NCBI RefSeq assembly: GCF_029960665.1
Contig: NZ_JASBRB010000002.1
Span: forward strand, 124,001 to 188,000
From: Pseudarthrobacter sp. AL07
GTDB lineage: Bacteria; Actinomycetota; Actinomycetes; Actinomycetales; Micrococcaceae
Reading direction: 5' to 3'
DNA length: 64,000 nucleotides
Shown in pieces: positions 54,477 through 64,000 of this stretch. Each line of letters starts with the position of its first letter. Positions within the stretch are counted from its first letter, which is position 1. Below the pieces are notes generated by a model. It saw nothing but the letters and a program-made list of their open reading frames with translations, searched no databases and was not told the DNA's origin. The position numbers and the translations under genes are program-made.

Positions 54477-56297
54477 TTGTCAGCAAATTTGGAGCAGTCC
54501 GCTAGTCCCGTGCAGTCGAACCTCACCAAGGTGCTGATCGCAAACCGGGGCGAAATCGCAGTGCGCATCATCCGCGCGGCACGCGACGAAGGCATTGCCT
54601 CCGTGGCGGTCTACGCCGATCCGGACCGCGACGCGCTCCATGTCAGGCTTGCCGACGAAGCTTATTCCCTGGGTGGCAACACCGCCGCGGAGTCCTACTT
54701 GGTGATGGACAAGATCATTGACGTGGCCCGCCAGTGCGGTGCCGACGGCATCCATCCCGGTTACGGCTTCCTCGCCGAAAACGCCGACTTCGCCGCCAAG
54801 GTCATCGACGCCGGCATCACCTGGATCGGCCCTTCCCCTGCCGCGATTTCCGCTTTGGGCGACAAGGTGCAGGCCCGGCACATCGCCGAAAGGGTCGGCG
54901 CGCCCCAGGTTCCCGGCACCGCCGATCCTGTGGAGTCCGCCGAGGAAATCCTCGAGTTCGTCGACAAGTTCGGCCTGCCCGTGGCCATCAAGGCAGCCTT
55001 CGGCGGCGGCGGACGCGGTATCAAGGTGGCCCGTAACCGCGAAGAAATCCCGGAGCTCTTCGAGTCCGCCGTGCGTGAGGCCGTGGCGGCCTTTGGCCGC
55101 GGCGAGTGCTTCATCGAACGCTTCCTGGACGCCCCGCGCCACGTCGAAACGCAGTGCCTCGCGGACGCCCATGGCAACGTTGTGGTCATCTCCACGCGTG
55201 ACTGCTCGCTGCAGCGCCGCAACCAGAAGCTCGTTGAAGAAGCGCCTGCCCCGTTCCTCACGGAAGAGCAGAACCGCCGCCTCTACGAATCGTCCAAGGC
55301 GATCCTGAAGGAAGCCGGCTACCAGGGCGCCGGAACCTGCGAGTTCCTGGTGGGCCAGGACGGCACCATCTCATTCCTCGAGGTCAACACCCGCCTGCAG
55401 GTGGAGCACTGCGTCTCTGAGGAAGTCACAGGCATCGACCTCGTCCGCGAACAGTTCCGGCTGGCGCGCGGCGAGGAGCTCGGCTACGGCGACCCCGAGG
55501 TCCGCGGCCACTCCTTCGAATTCCGCATCACCGGCGAGGATCCCGGCCGCAACTTCATGCCTGCCCCCGGCACCATCACCACCCTGAAGAACCCCACCGG
55601 CCCCGGCATCCGGATCGATTCCGGCGTGGAGGAGGGCGATGTCATCAGCGGCAATTTCGACTCGATGCTCTCCAAGCTGATCGTCACAGGCGCCACCCGC
55701 GCCCAGGCCCTGCAGCGTTCGCGACGCGCTTTGGAGGAAATGGTGGTGGCAGGAATCCCCACCGTTATCCCCTTCGACCTCGCCGTGGTATCGGACCCCG
55801 CTTTTGCGCCCGAGGAAGGGCCCTTCAGCATCCACACCCGCTGGATTGAAACCGAATTCGTCAACAACATTCCTGCCTGGACGCCGGACGGAACCGCTGA
55901 CACCGGCGGCCACGCCGGTGAACGCCAGCGCGTGGTGGTTGAAGTAGGCGGCAAGCGCCTAGAGGTTGTCCTGCCCGCCTCCCTGGGTTCGATCGGGGCG
56001 GGTTCCACCGCCGGTTCCGGAGCCAAATCCGGCAAGTCCAAGAAGCGCCTCCGTTCAGGCGGTGCGGCCTCGGCCGCCGCCGGAGACGCACTGACCTCCC
56101 CGATGCAGGGCACCATCGTTAAGGTTGCCGTGGCCAACGGCGACGTTGTGGCCGAGGGTGACCTGGTGGTGGTTCTTGAAGCGATGAAGATGGAACAGCC
56201 CCTGACCGCGCACCGTTCCGGCACCATCACCGGACTCAGCGCAGCGGCCGGTGAGACGGTGTCGGCCGGCGCCGTCATCGCCACGATCGAAGACTAG
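54477..56297 (+). CDS. accA: acyl-CoA carboxylase alpha subunit (biotin carboxylase + carrier)
   Basis: Protein of 606 residues, matching actinobacterial AccA3. It carboxylates biotin with ATP and bicarbonate, and carries it to the beta subunit. Domains: biotin carboxylase N-terminal ([22 protein letters not shown]), ATP-grasp ([30 protein letters not shown]), C-terminal domain, a Gly/Ser/Lys-rich linker (about 500-535), and a biotinyl domain with the biotin Lys571 in EAMKMEQPL. The start is TTG at 54477 preceded by AAGAAGGAG at a good distance. It partners with accD/accE 8 kb upstream and depends on birA. The palindrome at 54369 probably regulates it. Confidence 0.95.
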   Translation: MSANLEQSASPVQSNLTKVLIANRGEIAVRIIRAARDEGIASVAVYADPDRDALHVRLADEAYSLGGNTAAESYLVMDKIIDVARQCGADGIHPGYGFLAENADFAAKVIDAGITWIGPSPAAISALGDKVQARHIAERVGAPQVPGTADPVESAEEILEFVDKFGLPVAIKAAFGGGGRGIKVARNREEIPELFESAVREAVAAFGRGECFIERFLDAPRHVETQCLADAHGNVVVISTRDCSLQRRNQKLVEEAPAPFLTEEQNRRLYESSKAILKEAGYQGAGTCEFLVGQDGTISFLEVNTRLQVEHCVSEEVTGIDLVREQFRLARGEELGYGDPEVRGHSFEFRITGEDPGRNFMPAPGTITTLKNPTGPGIRIDSGVEEGDVISGNFDSMLSKLIVTGATRAQALQRSRRALEEMVVAGIPTVIPFDLAVVSDPAFAPEEGPFSIHTRWIETEFVNNIPAWTPDGTADTGGHAGERQRVVVEVGGKRLEVVLPASLGSIGAGSTAGSGAKSGKSKKRLRSGGAASAAAGDALTSPMQGTIVKVAVANGDVVAEGDLVVVLEAMKMEQPLTAHRSGTITGLSAAAGETVSAGAVIATIED

Positions 56298-56316
56298 ACC
56301 CTGCCGGAGGCACCCT

Positions 56317-56757
56317 ATGCTTGCACCCAGTTTTGAAGAAGAAGTAGACCGCTACCACCTGGCGGTTCCGGAAATCACCCGTGGGAATCCCGGTGCCGTC
56401 AAGGACCTGTATTCCAGGCTCGACGACGTCACGCTGGCCAACCCGTTCGGCGGCATCGCGCGCGGTTGGGCCCAAGTGGAGGCCCGGCTGGACCAGGCGT
56501 CCCGCCAGTTCCAGGACGGCGAGATGCTCGGATTCGACACCATCACGTCCTACACCGCACGTGATACGGCCTTCCTGGTGGAAACGGAACACTTCCGTGC
56601 CCGCCTGGGGAGCGCCGCAGCGCCAGAGGAATTCGCGCTCCGTGTGACCAGCATCTTCCGGCGCGAAGAAGGCTACTGGAAGCTGGTCCACCGCCATGCA
56701 GACCCGGCCGCGCAGCCGCAGTCCCGGCGATCGTTCGTGCAGCCTGCCAGCCACTGA
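56317..56757 (+). CDS. NTF2-like (SnoaL-like) protein
   Basis: Protein of 146 residues. The layout of YHLAVPEITRGNPGAVKDLYSRLDDVTLANPFGG and the C-terminal ALRVTSIFRREEGYWKLVHRHADP is that of the SnoaL-like/ketosteroid-isomerase-like NTF2 fold, where the last strands close the pocket. Many members are of unknown function and others are small isomerases. It starts 19 bases after the accA stop with CGGAGG upstream, so it is probably co-transcribed with accA. Confidence 0.82.
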   Translation: MLAPSFEEEVDRYHLAVPEITRGNPGAVKDLYSRLDDVTLANPFGGIARGWAQVEARLDQASRQFQDGEMLGFDTITSYTARDTAFLVETEHFRARLGSAAAPEEFALRVTSIFRREEGYWKLVHRHADPAAQPQSRRSFVQPASH

Positions 56758-56813
56758 CATCCCCCCGGCGCCGGGTCTGTGCTCCGGCCCAATTGGCACG
56801 CCGGCACCGCACA

Positions 56814-56847
56814 GTGCTCTGGCGCCGGGGGTGCTCTGGCGCCGGGC
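56814..56847. repeat. tandem 17-bp repeat before the amidotransferase gene
   Basis: GTGCTCTGGCGCCGGGG is followed directly by GTGCTCTGGCGCCGGGC. The whole gap 56758-56871 is GC-rich with other GGCGCCGGG copies; no clear promoter is visible. Confidence 0.7.
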
Positions 56848-56871
56848 CGGGGCCAAAGGCACACTTAGCGT

Positions 56872-57603
56872 GTGAAGCCTTTCCTGCTCCTGGCCTCCCG
56901 GGCCGAAGACGCCGCCGCTGACGACGAGTATGCCGCGTACCTGAGGTATTGCGGCCTGGCGCCGGAGCAGCTCCGGCGCGTCCGGCTTGAGGCCGCGCCC
57001 CTGCCGCACCTGGACCTGGCCGAATACTCCGGCGTGATTGTGGGCGGAAGTCCCTTCACCTCCAGCGACCCCGCCGAGAAGAAAAGCGACACCCAGCACC
57101 GGGTGGAGCGTGAGCTTGCCGGGCTGCTGGACCACATCGTGGAACAGGACTTTCCCTTCCTGGGCGCCTGCTACGGCGTGGGGACGCTGGGCAGGCACCA
57201 GGGCGCCGTGATTGACAGGACGTTTGGCGAACAGTTGGGCGGGGTGGAAATCGAGCTGACGGAGGCCGGGCTCGCGGATCCGCTCCTGCACGGGATGCCG
57301 CGCCGTTTCACCGCCTTCACCGGGCACAAGGAGGCCTGTTCATCGCTGCCCTCCCACGCCGTGCTGCTGGCATCCTCCCAGGCCTGCCCCGTCCACATGT
57401 TCCGGATCAAGCAGAACCTGTACGCCACGCAGTTCCACCCTGAGCTGGACGCGGAGGGCCTGGTCACCAGGATCGACATCTACCGGCATGCCGGCTACTT
57501 CCCGCCGGAATCCGCCGAGGAACTGATGACAGCCGCCCGTACCTTCACCGTCACCGAACCCATGACCATTCTGAAGAACTTCGTGGCCCGCTACGCCGGC
57601 TGA
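56872..57603 (+). CDS. class I glutamine amidotransferase-like protein
   Basis: Protein of 243 residues with the class I amidotransferase triad: the Cys nucleophile in FPFLGACYGVGTLG, and His-Glu in ATQFHPELDAEG. It resembles the GuaA-type amidotransferase domain without the synthetase part (gamma-glutamyl hydrolase-like or GMP-synthase-like). Such free proteins transfer or release glutamine ammonia, and some hydrolyse gamma-glutamyl conjugates. The start is GTG at 56872. No partner synthetase lies nearby. Confidence 0.87.
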   Translation: MKPFLLLASRAEDAAADDEYAAYLRYCGLAPEQLRRVRLEAAPLPHLDLAEYSGVIVGGSPFTSSDPAEKKSDTQHRVERELAGLLDHIVEQDFPFLGACYGVGTLGRHQGAVIDRTFGEQLGGVEIELTEAGLADPLLHGMPRRFTAFTGHKEACSSLPSHAVLLASSQACPVHMFRIKQNLYATQFHPELDAEGLVTRIDIYRHAGYFPPESAEELMTAARTFTVTEPMTILKNFVARYAG

Positions 57604-57672
57604 GCTCCGCGCTGGTAGGCGGGTGCCGCCGTCGTGCGTTCCTCCCCCGTTGGTCCCGTCCGGACACAGCAA

Positions 57673-57714
57673 TGCCCGGCATGTTCCCCGCAATAACGGG
57701 GAACATGCCGGGCA
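57673..57714. terminator. perfect hairpin between convergent genes
   Basis: An 18-bp stem without mismatch (TGCCCGGCATGTTCCCCG) and a CAATAA loop. It lies between the amidotransferase gene and the MHS transporter gene and can serve both. There is no T-run. Confidence 0.82.
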
Positions 57715-57755
57715 GTTCCGTCAGCAACCGGGCTGGAACGCCCGACGGCGGCCCG

Positions 57756-59168
57756 TCAGGCTACGTTGTTCTCGTAGTCCAGGTCGCGGGTTTCCTTGGA
57801 CACGAACAGCGCGATCAGCGTCAGTACCGACATCGCGGTCAGATAGACACCGACCAGGACTGGGCTGCCGTCAGCCAGCTCCCACAGCGCGACGGCGATG
57901 AACGGAGCCACCGCAGCACCCAGGATGCTGGACACGTTGTAACTGACGGCGGAGCCCGTGTAGCGCACGTTGGTGGGGAACAGTTCGGGCAGCAGCGCAC
58001 CCATGGGGCCGAACGTGAGGCCCATCAGCGAGAAGCCGATGATCAGCAGGGCCATGGTGCCCACAAAGCCGCCGCTGAACAGCGGAACGAACAGCAGGCC
58101 GAAGATAAAAATGCCACCTGTGACGGTCAGCAGCATCTTGCGGCGACCATACTTCTCCGCCAGCGGCCCTGAAACCAGGGTGAAGATGCCGAAGAAGACG
58201 ACGCCGGCAATCAGCATCCAGAGGAAGTCGTTGCGGTTGAAGCCCAGGCCGGGAACAAACGCTGCCGCGGCGGCCTCGGACATTGGTTTGCCGGCCTTCT
58301 CTGCAGCAGCCTTGGCGGCACCCAGGTTGGAGGCGCGGGTTCCGTAAGTCAGCGTGAACGTGGTCATCAGGTAGAAGAGCACGTACGTGGCGAGCATGAT
58401 GAACGTGCCCAGGATGAGCGGACGGCCACTGGACTTGAAGACCCGGGCCAGCGGCAACTTGGCCACCTCATTGGATTCGAGCACCTTGGTGAAGGCAGGG
58501 GTTTCGATCAGCTTGAGACGGACGTACAGGCCGATGATCACCATGACGGCGCTGAGCAGGAACGGCACGCGCCAGCCCCAGGCCAGGAAGTCGGCCGGCG
58601 TCAGCGTGTAGCTGGCCACCAGGAAGATCACGTTCGCGATGATGAAGCCGATGGGTGCGCCGAGCTGCGGGAACGTACCGTAGATGGCGCGCTTGTTGGC
58701 CGGGGCGTTTTCGGTGGCCAGCAGGGCAGCGCCGCTCCATTCGCCGCCGAGGGCGAGGCCCTGGGCGAAGCGCATAACAACGAGCAGCGCCGGAGCCCAG
58801 AATTGCCAGCCCGGGACCAGCGCGGTGGGCAGACAGCCGATCAGGAAGGTGGCAATGCCCATGGTCAGCAGCGAGGCCACCAGGGTGCCCTTGCGGCCGA
58901 ACTTGTCGCCGAAGTGGCCAAAGACGATGGATCCCAGCGGGCGGGCAACGAAGGCCACACCGAAGACAGCGAAGGAGCTGAGCAGCTGGGTGGTCTCGTT
59001 CTGGTTGGGGAAGAACAGCGACGGGAAGACCAGCACGGCGGCGGTCGCGTAGACGTAGAAATCGTAGAACTCAACGGTGGTGCCGATCAGGCTGGCCACA
59101 ATCACGCGGCCGCGCGAGTTCACCGCCTTGGGGGATCCTGGCTCCGCGGTGGTTTGGGTAGATGACAT
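57756..59168 (-). CDS. MFS transporter, metabolite:H+ symporter (MHS) type
   Basis: Protein of 470 residues with about twelve membrane helices. Family motifs are strong: VASLIGTTVEFYDFYVYATAA at helix 1, GSIVFGHFGDKFGRKGTLVASLLTMG with the MFS motif A, RFAQGLALGGEWSGAALLATENAP, and PIGFIIANVIFLVASY. This fits the MHS family (citrate, proline/betaine, shikimate or ketoglutarate uptake). The start ATG at 59168 is favoured over a longer frame because the latter begins inside the operator cluster at 59247-59281. The substrate is not known. Confidence 0.92.
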   Translation of the reverse strand: MSSTQTTAEPGSPKAVNSRGRVIVASLIGTTVEFYDFYVYATAAVLVFPSLFFPNQNETTQLLSSFAVFGVAFVARPLGSIVFGHFGDKFGRKGTLVASLLTMGIATFLIGCLPTALVPGWQFWAPALLVVMRFAQGLALGGEWSGAALLATENAPANKRAIYGTFPQLGAPIGFIIANVIFLVASYTLTPADFLAWGWRVPFLLSAVMVIIGLYVRLKLIETPAFTKVLESNEVAKLPLARVFKSSGRPLILGTFIMLATYVLFYLMTTFTLTYGTRASNLGAAKAAAEKAGKPMSEAAAAAFVPGLGFNRNDFLWMLIAGVVFFGIFTLVSGPLAEKYGRRKMLLTVTGGIFIFGLLFVPLFSGGFVGTMALLIIGFSLMGLTFGPMGALLPELFPTNVRYTGSAVSYNVSSILGAAVAPFIAVALWELADGSPVLVGVYLTAMSVLTLIALFVSKETRDLDYENNVA

Positions 59169-59246
59169 ATGAACACTTTCCTGAGAACCGGCCGGGCCCG
59201 GTAAGGTCCGGCGTGCAGTAGTTAGAGTCCGATAGTAGTTCCAGCC

Positions 59247-59281
59247 GTCCATTCAATGGACAAAACGTCCATCATGTGGAC
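59247..59281. promoter_or_regulatory. cluster of GTCCAT / ATGGAC operator half-sites
   Basis: Three perfect half-sites stand in alternating orientation: GTCCAT (59247-59252), ATGGAC (59256-59261) and GTCCAT (59267-59272), followed by a partial copy GTGGAC (59276-59281). This makes two overlapping inverted repeats with spacers of 3 and 5 bp. It lies 79 bp before the transporter start and 158 bp before narK. Confidence 0.6.
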
Positions 59282-59308
59282 CCGAGGACCCTGTCTCATC
59301 CTTCGGCC

Positions 59309-59367
59309 GTTAACGCTCCTCACGCCGCCGGATGGCTGCCGATAGGCAAATGTCACAGCGCGTTAAC
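59309..59367. promoter_or_regulatory. possible nitrogen-control sites upstream of narK
   Basis: Two GTTAAC sequences (59309-59314 and 59362-59367) lie upstream of narK; the second follows GTCAC after five bases, a spacing similar to GlnR-type boxes of actinobacteria. The match is only partial. A nitrogen regulator would be expected here on functional grounds. Confidence 0.25.
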
Positions 59368-59438
59368 AAACCGCGACCGTCCACGAAACGCGCCTTCCTT
59401 ACCTTGGAAGAACAACATCCCCCATGAGGAGGTCCACC

Positions 59439-60914
59439 GTGACTGTTGACCGCAGCGCAAATGCCGGCCCCGGCAATTCCGTAGATATAGACACCGACCC
59501 CCAGCACGGAGGCGTGTCCTCATCCGCCGGCACGCAGCCCTCCACGGGTACACCCGACGCCCCCGCCCTTGAATTCCGTCCCGGCCGCTGGATCGCCAAC
59601 TGGAACGCCGAGAACAAAGAGCAGTGGGAGTCCGGCGGCCGGGCCATCGCCCGCCGCAACCTGAACTGGTCCATCTTCGCCGAGTTCCTAGGATTTGTGG
59701 TCTGGCAGCTCTGGTCCATCGTGGTGGTCCAGCTTCCGGCAGCCGGCTTCACGTTCACCACCTCGGAAATCTTCTGGCTGATCTCGATGCCCAGCCTGGT
59801 AGGCGCCACGCTCCGGATTCCCTACACCTTTATGGTTCCCCGCTTCGGCGGCCGGAACTGGACCATCGTGTCCGTGCTCCTCCTCCTGATTCCCTCAATC
59901 GGCCTGGGACTCTGCGTCTCCAACCCGGAAACCCCGTTCGGCGTCATGCTCTTCGTGGCAGCTCTGGCAGGCTTCGGCGGCGGCAACTTCGCCAGCTCCA
60001 TGGCCAACATCACGTTCTTCTACCCGGCACGCGAGAAGGGCTGGGCCCTGGGCCTGAACGCCGCCGGCGGCAACATGGGTGCAGCCGTTGCACAGCTCGC
60101 CGTCCCGATTATGATCACCCTGCTCGCCATCGGCGGCGTCAACAACCTGCCGATGGCCGGCTGGATGTGGATCCCCTTCATCCTGATCGCCGCCTTCGGT
60201 GCCTGGAAGTACATGGACAACCTCACCAGCGCCAAGGGTGACGTGGCCGGCTCGGTCGCAGCACTGAAGGAACCGCACCTGTGGATCATGGCGCTGCTGT
60301 ACATCGGCACCTTCGGGTCGTTCATCGGCTTCGCCGGCGTGTTCCCCAAGCTCATCAAGGACTACTTCCCGGCGTTCTCCTCCATCGGAGTCGGCACCAT
60401 GGCACTCTCGCTGGCCTTCCTCGGCCCGCTGGTCGGTTCACTCGCCCGCCCCTACGGTGGACGTATGGCTGACCGCATGGGCGGGGCGCGGATGACCGTT
60501 GCAGCGTTCGCCAGCATGGCCGTCATCACCCTGACCATGATCTGGACCCTGCCTCTGAAGAACTTCTGGCTCTTCCTGGTCCTATTCCTGATGCTCTTCA
60601 CCGCCAGCGGCTTCGGCAACGGCGCAACCTACCGGATGATCCCCATCATCTTCGCCACGTCCAGCCGCGCAGCAATGTCCGGTGCCAGCACGGTCCAAAC
60701 CCAGCGGCTCGCGTCCTCGGCCCTCGGCCTCATCTCGGCCATCGGCGCCTACGGCGGCTTCGTTATTCCGCAGGTGCTGAACGCCTCCAACACGGCCAGC
60801 GGCTCCTACACCCCGGCCTTCTATGGTTTCGTCGGAGCCTACGTCGTCATGCTGGCGGTCTGCTGGTTCTTCTACATCCGCAACGCCAACCGAAACGCGA
60901 TGGGACACGTCTAA
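59439..60914 (+). CDS. narK: nitrate/nitrite transporter of the NarK family
   Basis: Protein of 491 residues with about twelve membrane helices in an MFS fold. The nitrate-signature segments are FAALAGFGGGNFASSMANITFFYP (helix 5) and LFTASGFGNGATYRMIPIIF (helix 11), with LGLNAAGGNMGAAVAQ between. It brings nitrate into the cell for the reductase that follows. The GTG at 59439 is preceded by AGGAGG six bases away; an in-frame ATG at 59424 lies on this ribosome site itself. The stop is one base before the ATG of nasA. Confidence 0.95.
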   Translation: MTVDRSANAGPGNSVDIDTDPQHGGVSSSAGTQPSTGTPDAPALEFRPGRWIANWNAENKEQWESGGRAIARRNLNWSIFAEFLGFVVWQLWSIVVVQLPAAGFTFTTSEIFWLISMPSLVGATLRIPYTFMVPRFGGRNWTIVSVLLLLIPSIGLGLCVSNPETPFGVMLFVAALAGFGGGNFASSMANITFFYPAREKGWALGLNAAGGNMGAAVAQLAVPIMITLLAIGGVNNLPMAGWMWIPFILIAAFGAWKYMDNLTSAKGDVAGSVAALKEPHLWIMALLYIGTFGSFIGFAGVFPKLIKDYFPAFSSIGVGTMALSLAFLGPLVGSLARPYGGRMADRMGGARMTVAAFASMAVITLTMIWTLPLKNFWLFLVLFLMLFTASGFGNGATYRMIPIIFATSSRAAMSGASTVQTQRLASSALGLISAIGAYGGFVIPQVLNASNTASGSYTPAFYGFVGAYVVMLAVCWFFYIRNANRNAMGHV

Positions 60915-60915
60915 C

Positions 60916-63159
60916 ATGACCAAAAGCGCCGACACGCACTGCCCTTACTGCGCCCTGCAGTGCGCCATGACGCTCACATCCCCTGCGGAACTGACCCCGG
61001 CTTCCGAGCCGGGGTCAGTCCCCGTGCCGGCTGAATCCGCAGCGCGGGCCGCTGCCCTCCTGGAAGCCCCCCTCCCCGAAGTGCTCCTCGAGGTCAGTGG
61101 ACGCGATTTCCCCACCAACCGCGGCGGCCTCTGCCGCAAAGGCTGGACCTCAGCCACGCTCCTGAACCACCCCGGACGGGTCACCGAACCGCTCCTCAAG
61201 GGCGCCGACGGCGTCCATCGCCCCATCGGCTGGAACCAGGCCCTGGCGCTGGTCACCACCGCAGTGAAGGACACGCAGGCACGCTACGGTAAGGACGCCG
61301 TCGGGGTCTTCGGCGGCGGTGGCCTCACCAACGAAAAGGCCTACATGCTGGGCAAGTTCGCCCGCCTGGCCCTGGGCACCTCACGCATCGATTACAACGG
61401 CCGCTTCTGCATGTCCTCCGCCGCGGCCGCCGGGATGCGCGCCTTCGGCCTGGACCGCGGCCTCCCGTTCCCGCTTGCGGACCTGGACACGGCCAGCACC
61501 ATCTTGATGCTCGGCTCCAACGTGGCCGAAACCATGCCGCCGTTCGTACAGCACCTCCAGGGCGCGCGCGACGCCGGCGGGCTGATCGTGGTGGATCCCC
61601 GCCGTTCAGCCACGGCAAAGTTCACGGCCGACGGCGGCGGCCTTCACCTCCAGCCCCTGCCGGGCACCGACCTCACCCTCCTGCTGGGCCTCTCGCACGT
61701 GATCATCCACGAGGGCCTGGCAGACGAAGACTTCATCGCGGCACGCACCACCGGCTATGAGGCCTTGGTCCGCAGCGTCAACTCGTTCTGGCCTGAACGC
61801 GTCCAGTCCCTCACTGGCGTCCCGGCCGAGCTCATCCGGGACACGGCCCGCAGGCTTGCCGACGGCGCGGCCAAGGGCGGCAGCTACATCCTCACCGGCC
61901 GCGGCGTGGAACAGCACGTGGACGGCACGGACACCGCCACCGCAGCAATCAACCTCAGCCTCCTTCTTGGACTCCCCGGTTCACGCCGCAGCGGCTACGG
62001 CACCCTTACCGGCCAGGGCAACGGCCAGGGCGGCCGCGAGCACGGCCAGAAGGCCGACCAGCTCCCCGGCTACCGCAAGATCACCGACCCCGCCGCCCGC
62101 GCCCATATGGCCGGCGTCTGGGGCGTCCCGGAGGGAACCATTCCCGGGCCCGGACTGCCCGCCGTCCAGTTGCTGAAGTCGCTGGGACAGCCCGACGGCG
62201 TCCGGTGCCTTTTTGTGCACGCCTCCAACATCGCGGTGGCCTCCCCCGATGCCAACGCCGTCATCGCCGGGCTCCGCAGCCTGGACTTCCTGGTGGTCTG
62301 CGACTTCTTTATGTCCGAAACGGCCGCTGAAGCGGACCTCGTCCTCCCGGTCCTGCAGTGGGCCGAGGAGGAAGGCACGCTCACCAACCTCGAGGGCCGC
62401 GTCCTCCGCCGCCGCCGGGCCCTGCAGCCGCCGGCCGGCGCACGCAGCGAACTGTGGATCATGGCCAGGCTCGCCGAAGCGCTCGAGGCACCCTCCACCT
62501 ACAGCGAAGATCCGGAAACAGTCTTCGAGGAACTGCGGTTGGCCTCGGCCGGCGGGCACGCCGACTACTCCGGCATCGACTACGCCATGCTGGACCGCGG
62601 CGAAGCCGCCTACTGGCCCTACCCTGTGGGCAGCACCGGCACACCCCGGCTCTTCCTGGACACGTTTGCCCACGCCGGCGGCAAGGCGGTCATGACCCCG
62701 GTGACGCCCCGCCGTCGTCGTACGCCCGAGGCCAATCCGGATCCGGCGGCAAAAACCATGACCCTCATCACCGGCCGCCTCCTGGAGCACTACCAGTCCG
62801 GCGCTCAGACCCGGCGAGTGTCCGAGTTGCTGGCCAGCCAGCCGGAGGCGAAATTACAGATCCATCCGGCCGCCGCGACGTCCATGGGCATCGCCGAGGG
62901 TTCCTTCGTCTCGGTGGCCAACGAACGCGGACAGGTGGTCTGCCGGGCCGAGCTCAGCACGGCAATCCGCCCGGACACGGTGTTCCTGCCGTTCCACTTC
63001 CCCGAACTCGAAAGCGCCAACCGGCTGACGGAGGCCGCCACCGACCCCATCTCAGGGATGCCCGAATTCAAGTTCAACAAGGTCTGGGTCCGGCTGGCCG
63101 CCGACCAGGCCCCGAACCAGCCCCAGACCAGTGTTCTTCAGACATCGGAGGCATCATGA
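60916..63159 (+). CDS. nasA: assimilatory nitrate reductase catalytic subunit
   Basis: Protein of 747 residues, a Mo-bisMGD oxidoreductase that reduces nitrate to nitrite. A [4Fe-4S] site is shown by [12 protein letters not shown] near the N-terminus and [10 protein letters not shown]. Between these lies a longer Pro/Ala-rich loop than in E. coli NapA. Further on are [22 protein letters not shown] with the region that approaches molybdenum, [14 protein letters not shown], and the dinucleotide-binding C-terminal domain ([20 protein letters not shown]). There is no signal peptide, so it is cytoplasmic and assimilatory. The stop overlaps the next ATG by 4 bases. Confidence 0.92.
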   Translation: MTKSADTHCPYCALQCAMTLTSPAELTPASEPGSVPVPAESAARAAALLEAPLPEVLLEVSGRDFPTNRGGLCRKGWTSATLLNHPGRVTEPLLKGADGVHRPIGWNQALALVTTAVKDTQARYGKDAVGVFGGGGLTNEKAYMLGKFARLALGTSRIDYNGRFCMSSAAAAGMRAFGLDRGLPFPLADLDTASTILMLGSNVAETMPPFVQHLQGARDAGGLIVVDPRRSATAKFTADGGGLHLQPLPGTDLTLLLGLSHVIIHEGLADEDFIAARTTGYEALVRSVNSFWPERVQSLTGVPAELIRDTARRLADGAAKGGSYILTGRGVEQHVDGTDTATAAINLSLLLGLPGSRRSGYGTLTGQGNGQGGREHGQKADQLPGYRKITDPAARAHMAGVWGVPEGTIPGPGLPAVQLLKSLGQPDGVRCLFVHASNIAVASPDANAVIAGLRSLDFLVVCDFFMSETAAEADLVLPVLQWAEEEGTLTNLEGRVLRRRRALQPPAGARSELWIMARLAEALEAPSTYSEDPETVFEELRLASAGGHADYSGIDYAMLDRGEAAYWPYPVGSTGTPRLFLDTFAHAGGKAVMTPVTPRRRRTPEANPDPAAKTMTLITGRLLEHYQSGAQTRRVSELLASQPEAKLQIHPAAATSMGIAEGSFVSVANERGQVVCRAELSTAIRPDTVFLPFHFPELESANRLTEAATDPISGMPEFKFNKVWVRLAADQAPNQPQTSVLQTSEAS

Positions 63160-64000
63160 GTGAGCAGATTGTCATTGTTGGTTTCGGCCCGGTGGCTGCC
63201 CGCCTGATCGATGAACTGCTGCCCGCAGTCCGCGACGGGCACGTCAGCCTGACCGTGGTGGGCCAAGAGGCCGAGGCCGCTTACAACCGGGTGCTCGTGG
63301 CCGACCTCGGCGTCGGACGCACCACTGCCGAGGCCCTGGCCCTCTCCGACGCCGCAGCCCTGACCACCGACGGCGTGGACGTCCGGCTTGGTGTGCGCGT
63401 CCGCCGCGTGGACCGCGCCCGCCAGCAGGTGATCCTCACCGACGGCACCTCGGCCCACTATGAGCGGCTGGTCATCGCCACCGGTTCCCGGCCCGTCATC
63501 CCCAATCTGACCGGGATCAACCCCGATCCCTCCTCCCCCGTCCTTCCGGTCGGCGTCACAGCGCTCCGGGACCTCCGCGACGCTTCGGTTCTGCGCGCGG
63601 CGGTCGACGGCGGCAAACGTGTAGTGGTGCTGGGCGGCGGCGTCCTTGGCCTCGAAACAGCCCTCGCCGCTGCCGAGGAAGGTGCCACCGTCACGGTGGT
63701 GCACAACGGGCCGCACCCGCTGGGACGCAACATCGACCGCGGCGGCGGGGCGGTCCTGGCGGCCAGCCTGCGCCGGTGCGGCGTCCGGATGGCCAGCAAC
63801 GCCCGGTCCACCGGGGTGGAGCACAACGCGCCCGACGGCGGGTTCTCGGCGCTGCTGCTCAATGACGGTTCGGCGATCGACGGCGATCTCCTGGTCCTCT
63901 CCTGCGGCGTCCGCCCCAGGACCGAGCTCGCCGAAGGCTGCGGTCTGTCGGTTGGCGCTGGCATTCTGGTGGACCACCGGCTGCGGGCCCACCACGAGCC
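63156..64000 (+). CDS. FAD-dependent reductase, NirB/NasB-like, N-terminal part
   Basis: The gene runs off the window; 281 residues are visible. It has two dinucleotide motifs: VIVGFGPVAARLIDEL for FAD at the N-terminus and VVVLGGGVLGLETALAAAEEGATVTVV for NAD(P)H near 155-180, and the GSRPVIP segment between. This is the pattern of the N-terminal half of nitrite reductase large subunit NirB and of the NasB electron-transfer subunit. Directly after nasA, with ATGA overlap, it must be part of the nitrate assimilation operon. Whether siroheme and BFD domains follow cannot be seen. Confidence 0.85.
   Translation, partial: MSEQIVIVGFGPVAARLIDELLPAVRDGHVSLTVVGQEAEAAYNRVLVADLGVGRTTAEALALSDAAALTTDGVDVRLGVRVRRVDRARQQVILTDGTSAHYERLVIATGSRPVIPNLTGINPDPSSPVLPVGVTALRDLRDASVLRAAVDGGKRVVVLGGGVLGLETALAAAEEGATVTVVHNGPHPLGRNIDRGGGAVLAASLRRCGVRMASNARSTGVEHNAPDGGFSALLLNDGSAIDGDLLVLSCGVRPRTELAEGCGLSVGAGILVDHRLRAHHE

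Noticed and set aside
59352-59367. A firm GlnR box upstream of narK
   Set aside because: Only part of the consensus is present and the second half does not match; kept as a low-confidence candidate.

Overview
This window looks like chromosomal DNA of a high-GC actinobacterium of the Micrococcaceae, most probably Arthrobacter or Pseudarthrobacter. The reasons are the GC-rich codon use, many GTG and TTG starts, the gene order birA / accD / accE / maf / accA known from actinobacteria, GatCAB, an NAD-dependent ligase, and the long intergenic hairpins. No species call is possible from sequence reading alone. I see no rRNA, tRNA, CRISPR array, insertion sequence or prophage. There are 50 protein genes, of which two run off the window edges and three are broken.

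Layout. 1-6956: end of a histidine phosphatase, a DeoR-type regulator, hutI with a FAD amine oxidase, the threonine-degradation pair kbl-tdh and a divergent LysR regulator. 7001-11197: a small secreted protein and the gatC-gatA-gatB operon. 11343-12921: a decayed citrate-uptake locus, in which a CitMHS transporter, a CitA-like kinase and a CitB-like regulator are all truncated. 13012-17753: RidA, an acetyltransferase, an inositol-phosphatase-like gene, ligA and a small cell-wall-type protein. 17876-40301: a 22.4-kb minus-strand operon of ten genes, the most striking part of the window. 40574-47949: a class III nucleotide cyclase, a PH-domain protein, birA, an SDR, then the acyl-CoA carboxylase genes accD-accE and a DUF885 protein. 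48116-54347: a dicarboxylate symporter, a secreted protein, a TetR/MMPL efflux pair and maf. 54477-57603: accA, an NTF2-like protein and a glutamine amidotransferase. 57756-64000: an MHS-type transporter and the start of a nitrate assimilation operon (narK, nasA, nirB-like).

The ten-gene operon encodes, in order of transcription, a 2036-residue anchored protein with cadherin-like and fibronectin III repeats, a MoxR ATPase, a DUF58 protein, a membrane protein with a transglutaminase fold whose catalytic cysteine is Asp, an RDD/FHA protein, a PP2C phosphatase, a zinc-ribbon/FHA protein, a Ser/Thr kinase with an extracellular domain, an FHA-like/helix-turn-helix protein, and an EssC/EccC-like FtsK ATPase with an FHA domain. 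Six junctions overlap by 4 nt or are 1 nt apart. As I recall, part of this set (kinase, Fn3 protein, AAA ATPase, DUF58, transglutaminase, phosphatase) has been described as the PFNA cluster of bifidobacteria. The pairing with an EssC-like motor, several FHA readers and a pseudo-transglutaminase suggests a phosphorylation-controlled surface or secretion machine, but that role is inference.

Two patterns cut across genes. First, accD and accA lie 10 kb apart but both carry the near-identical palindrome TTGTAGG-N3-(C/T)CTACA in their upstream regions, while BirA lacks a DNA-binding domain. Second, long nearly perfect hairpins sit between operons, and two of them are clearly related in sequence, suggesting a dispersed palindromic element used as a terminator.
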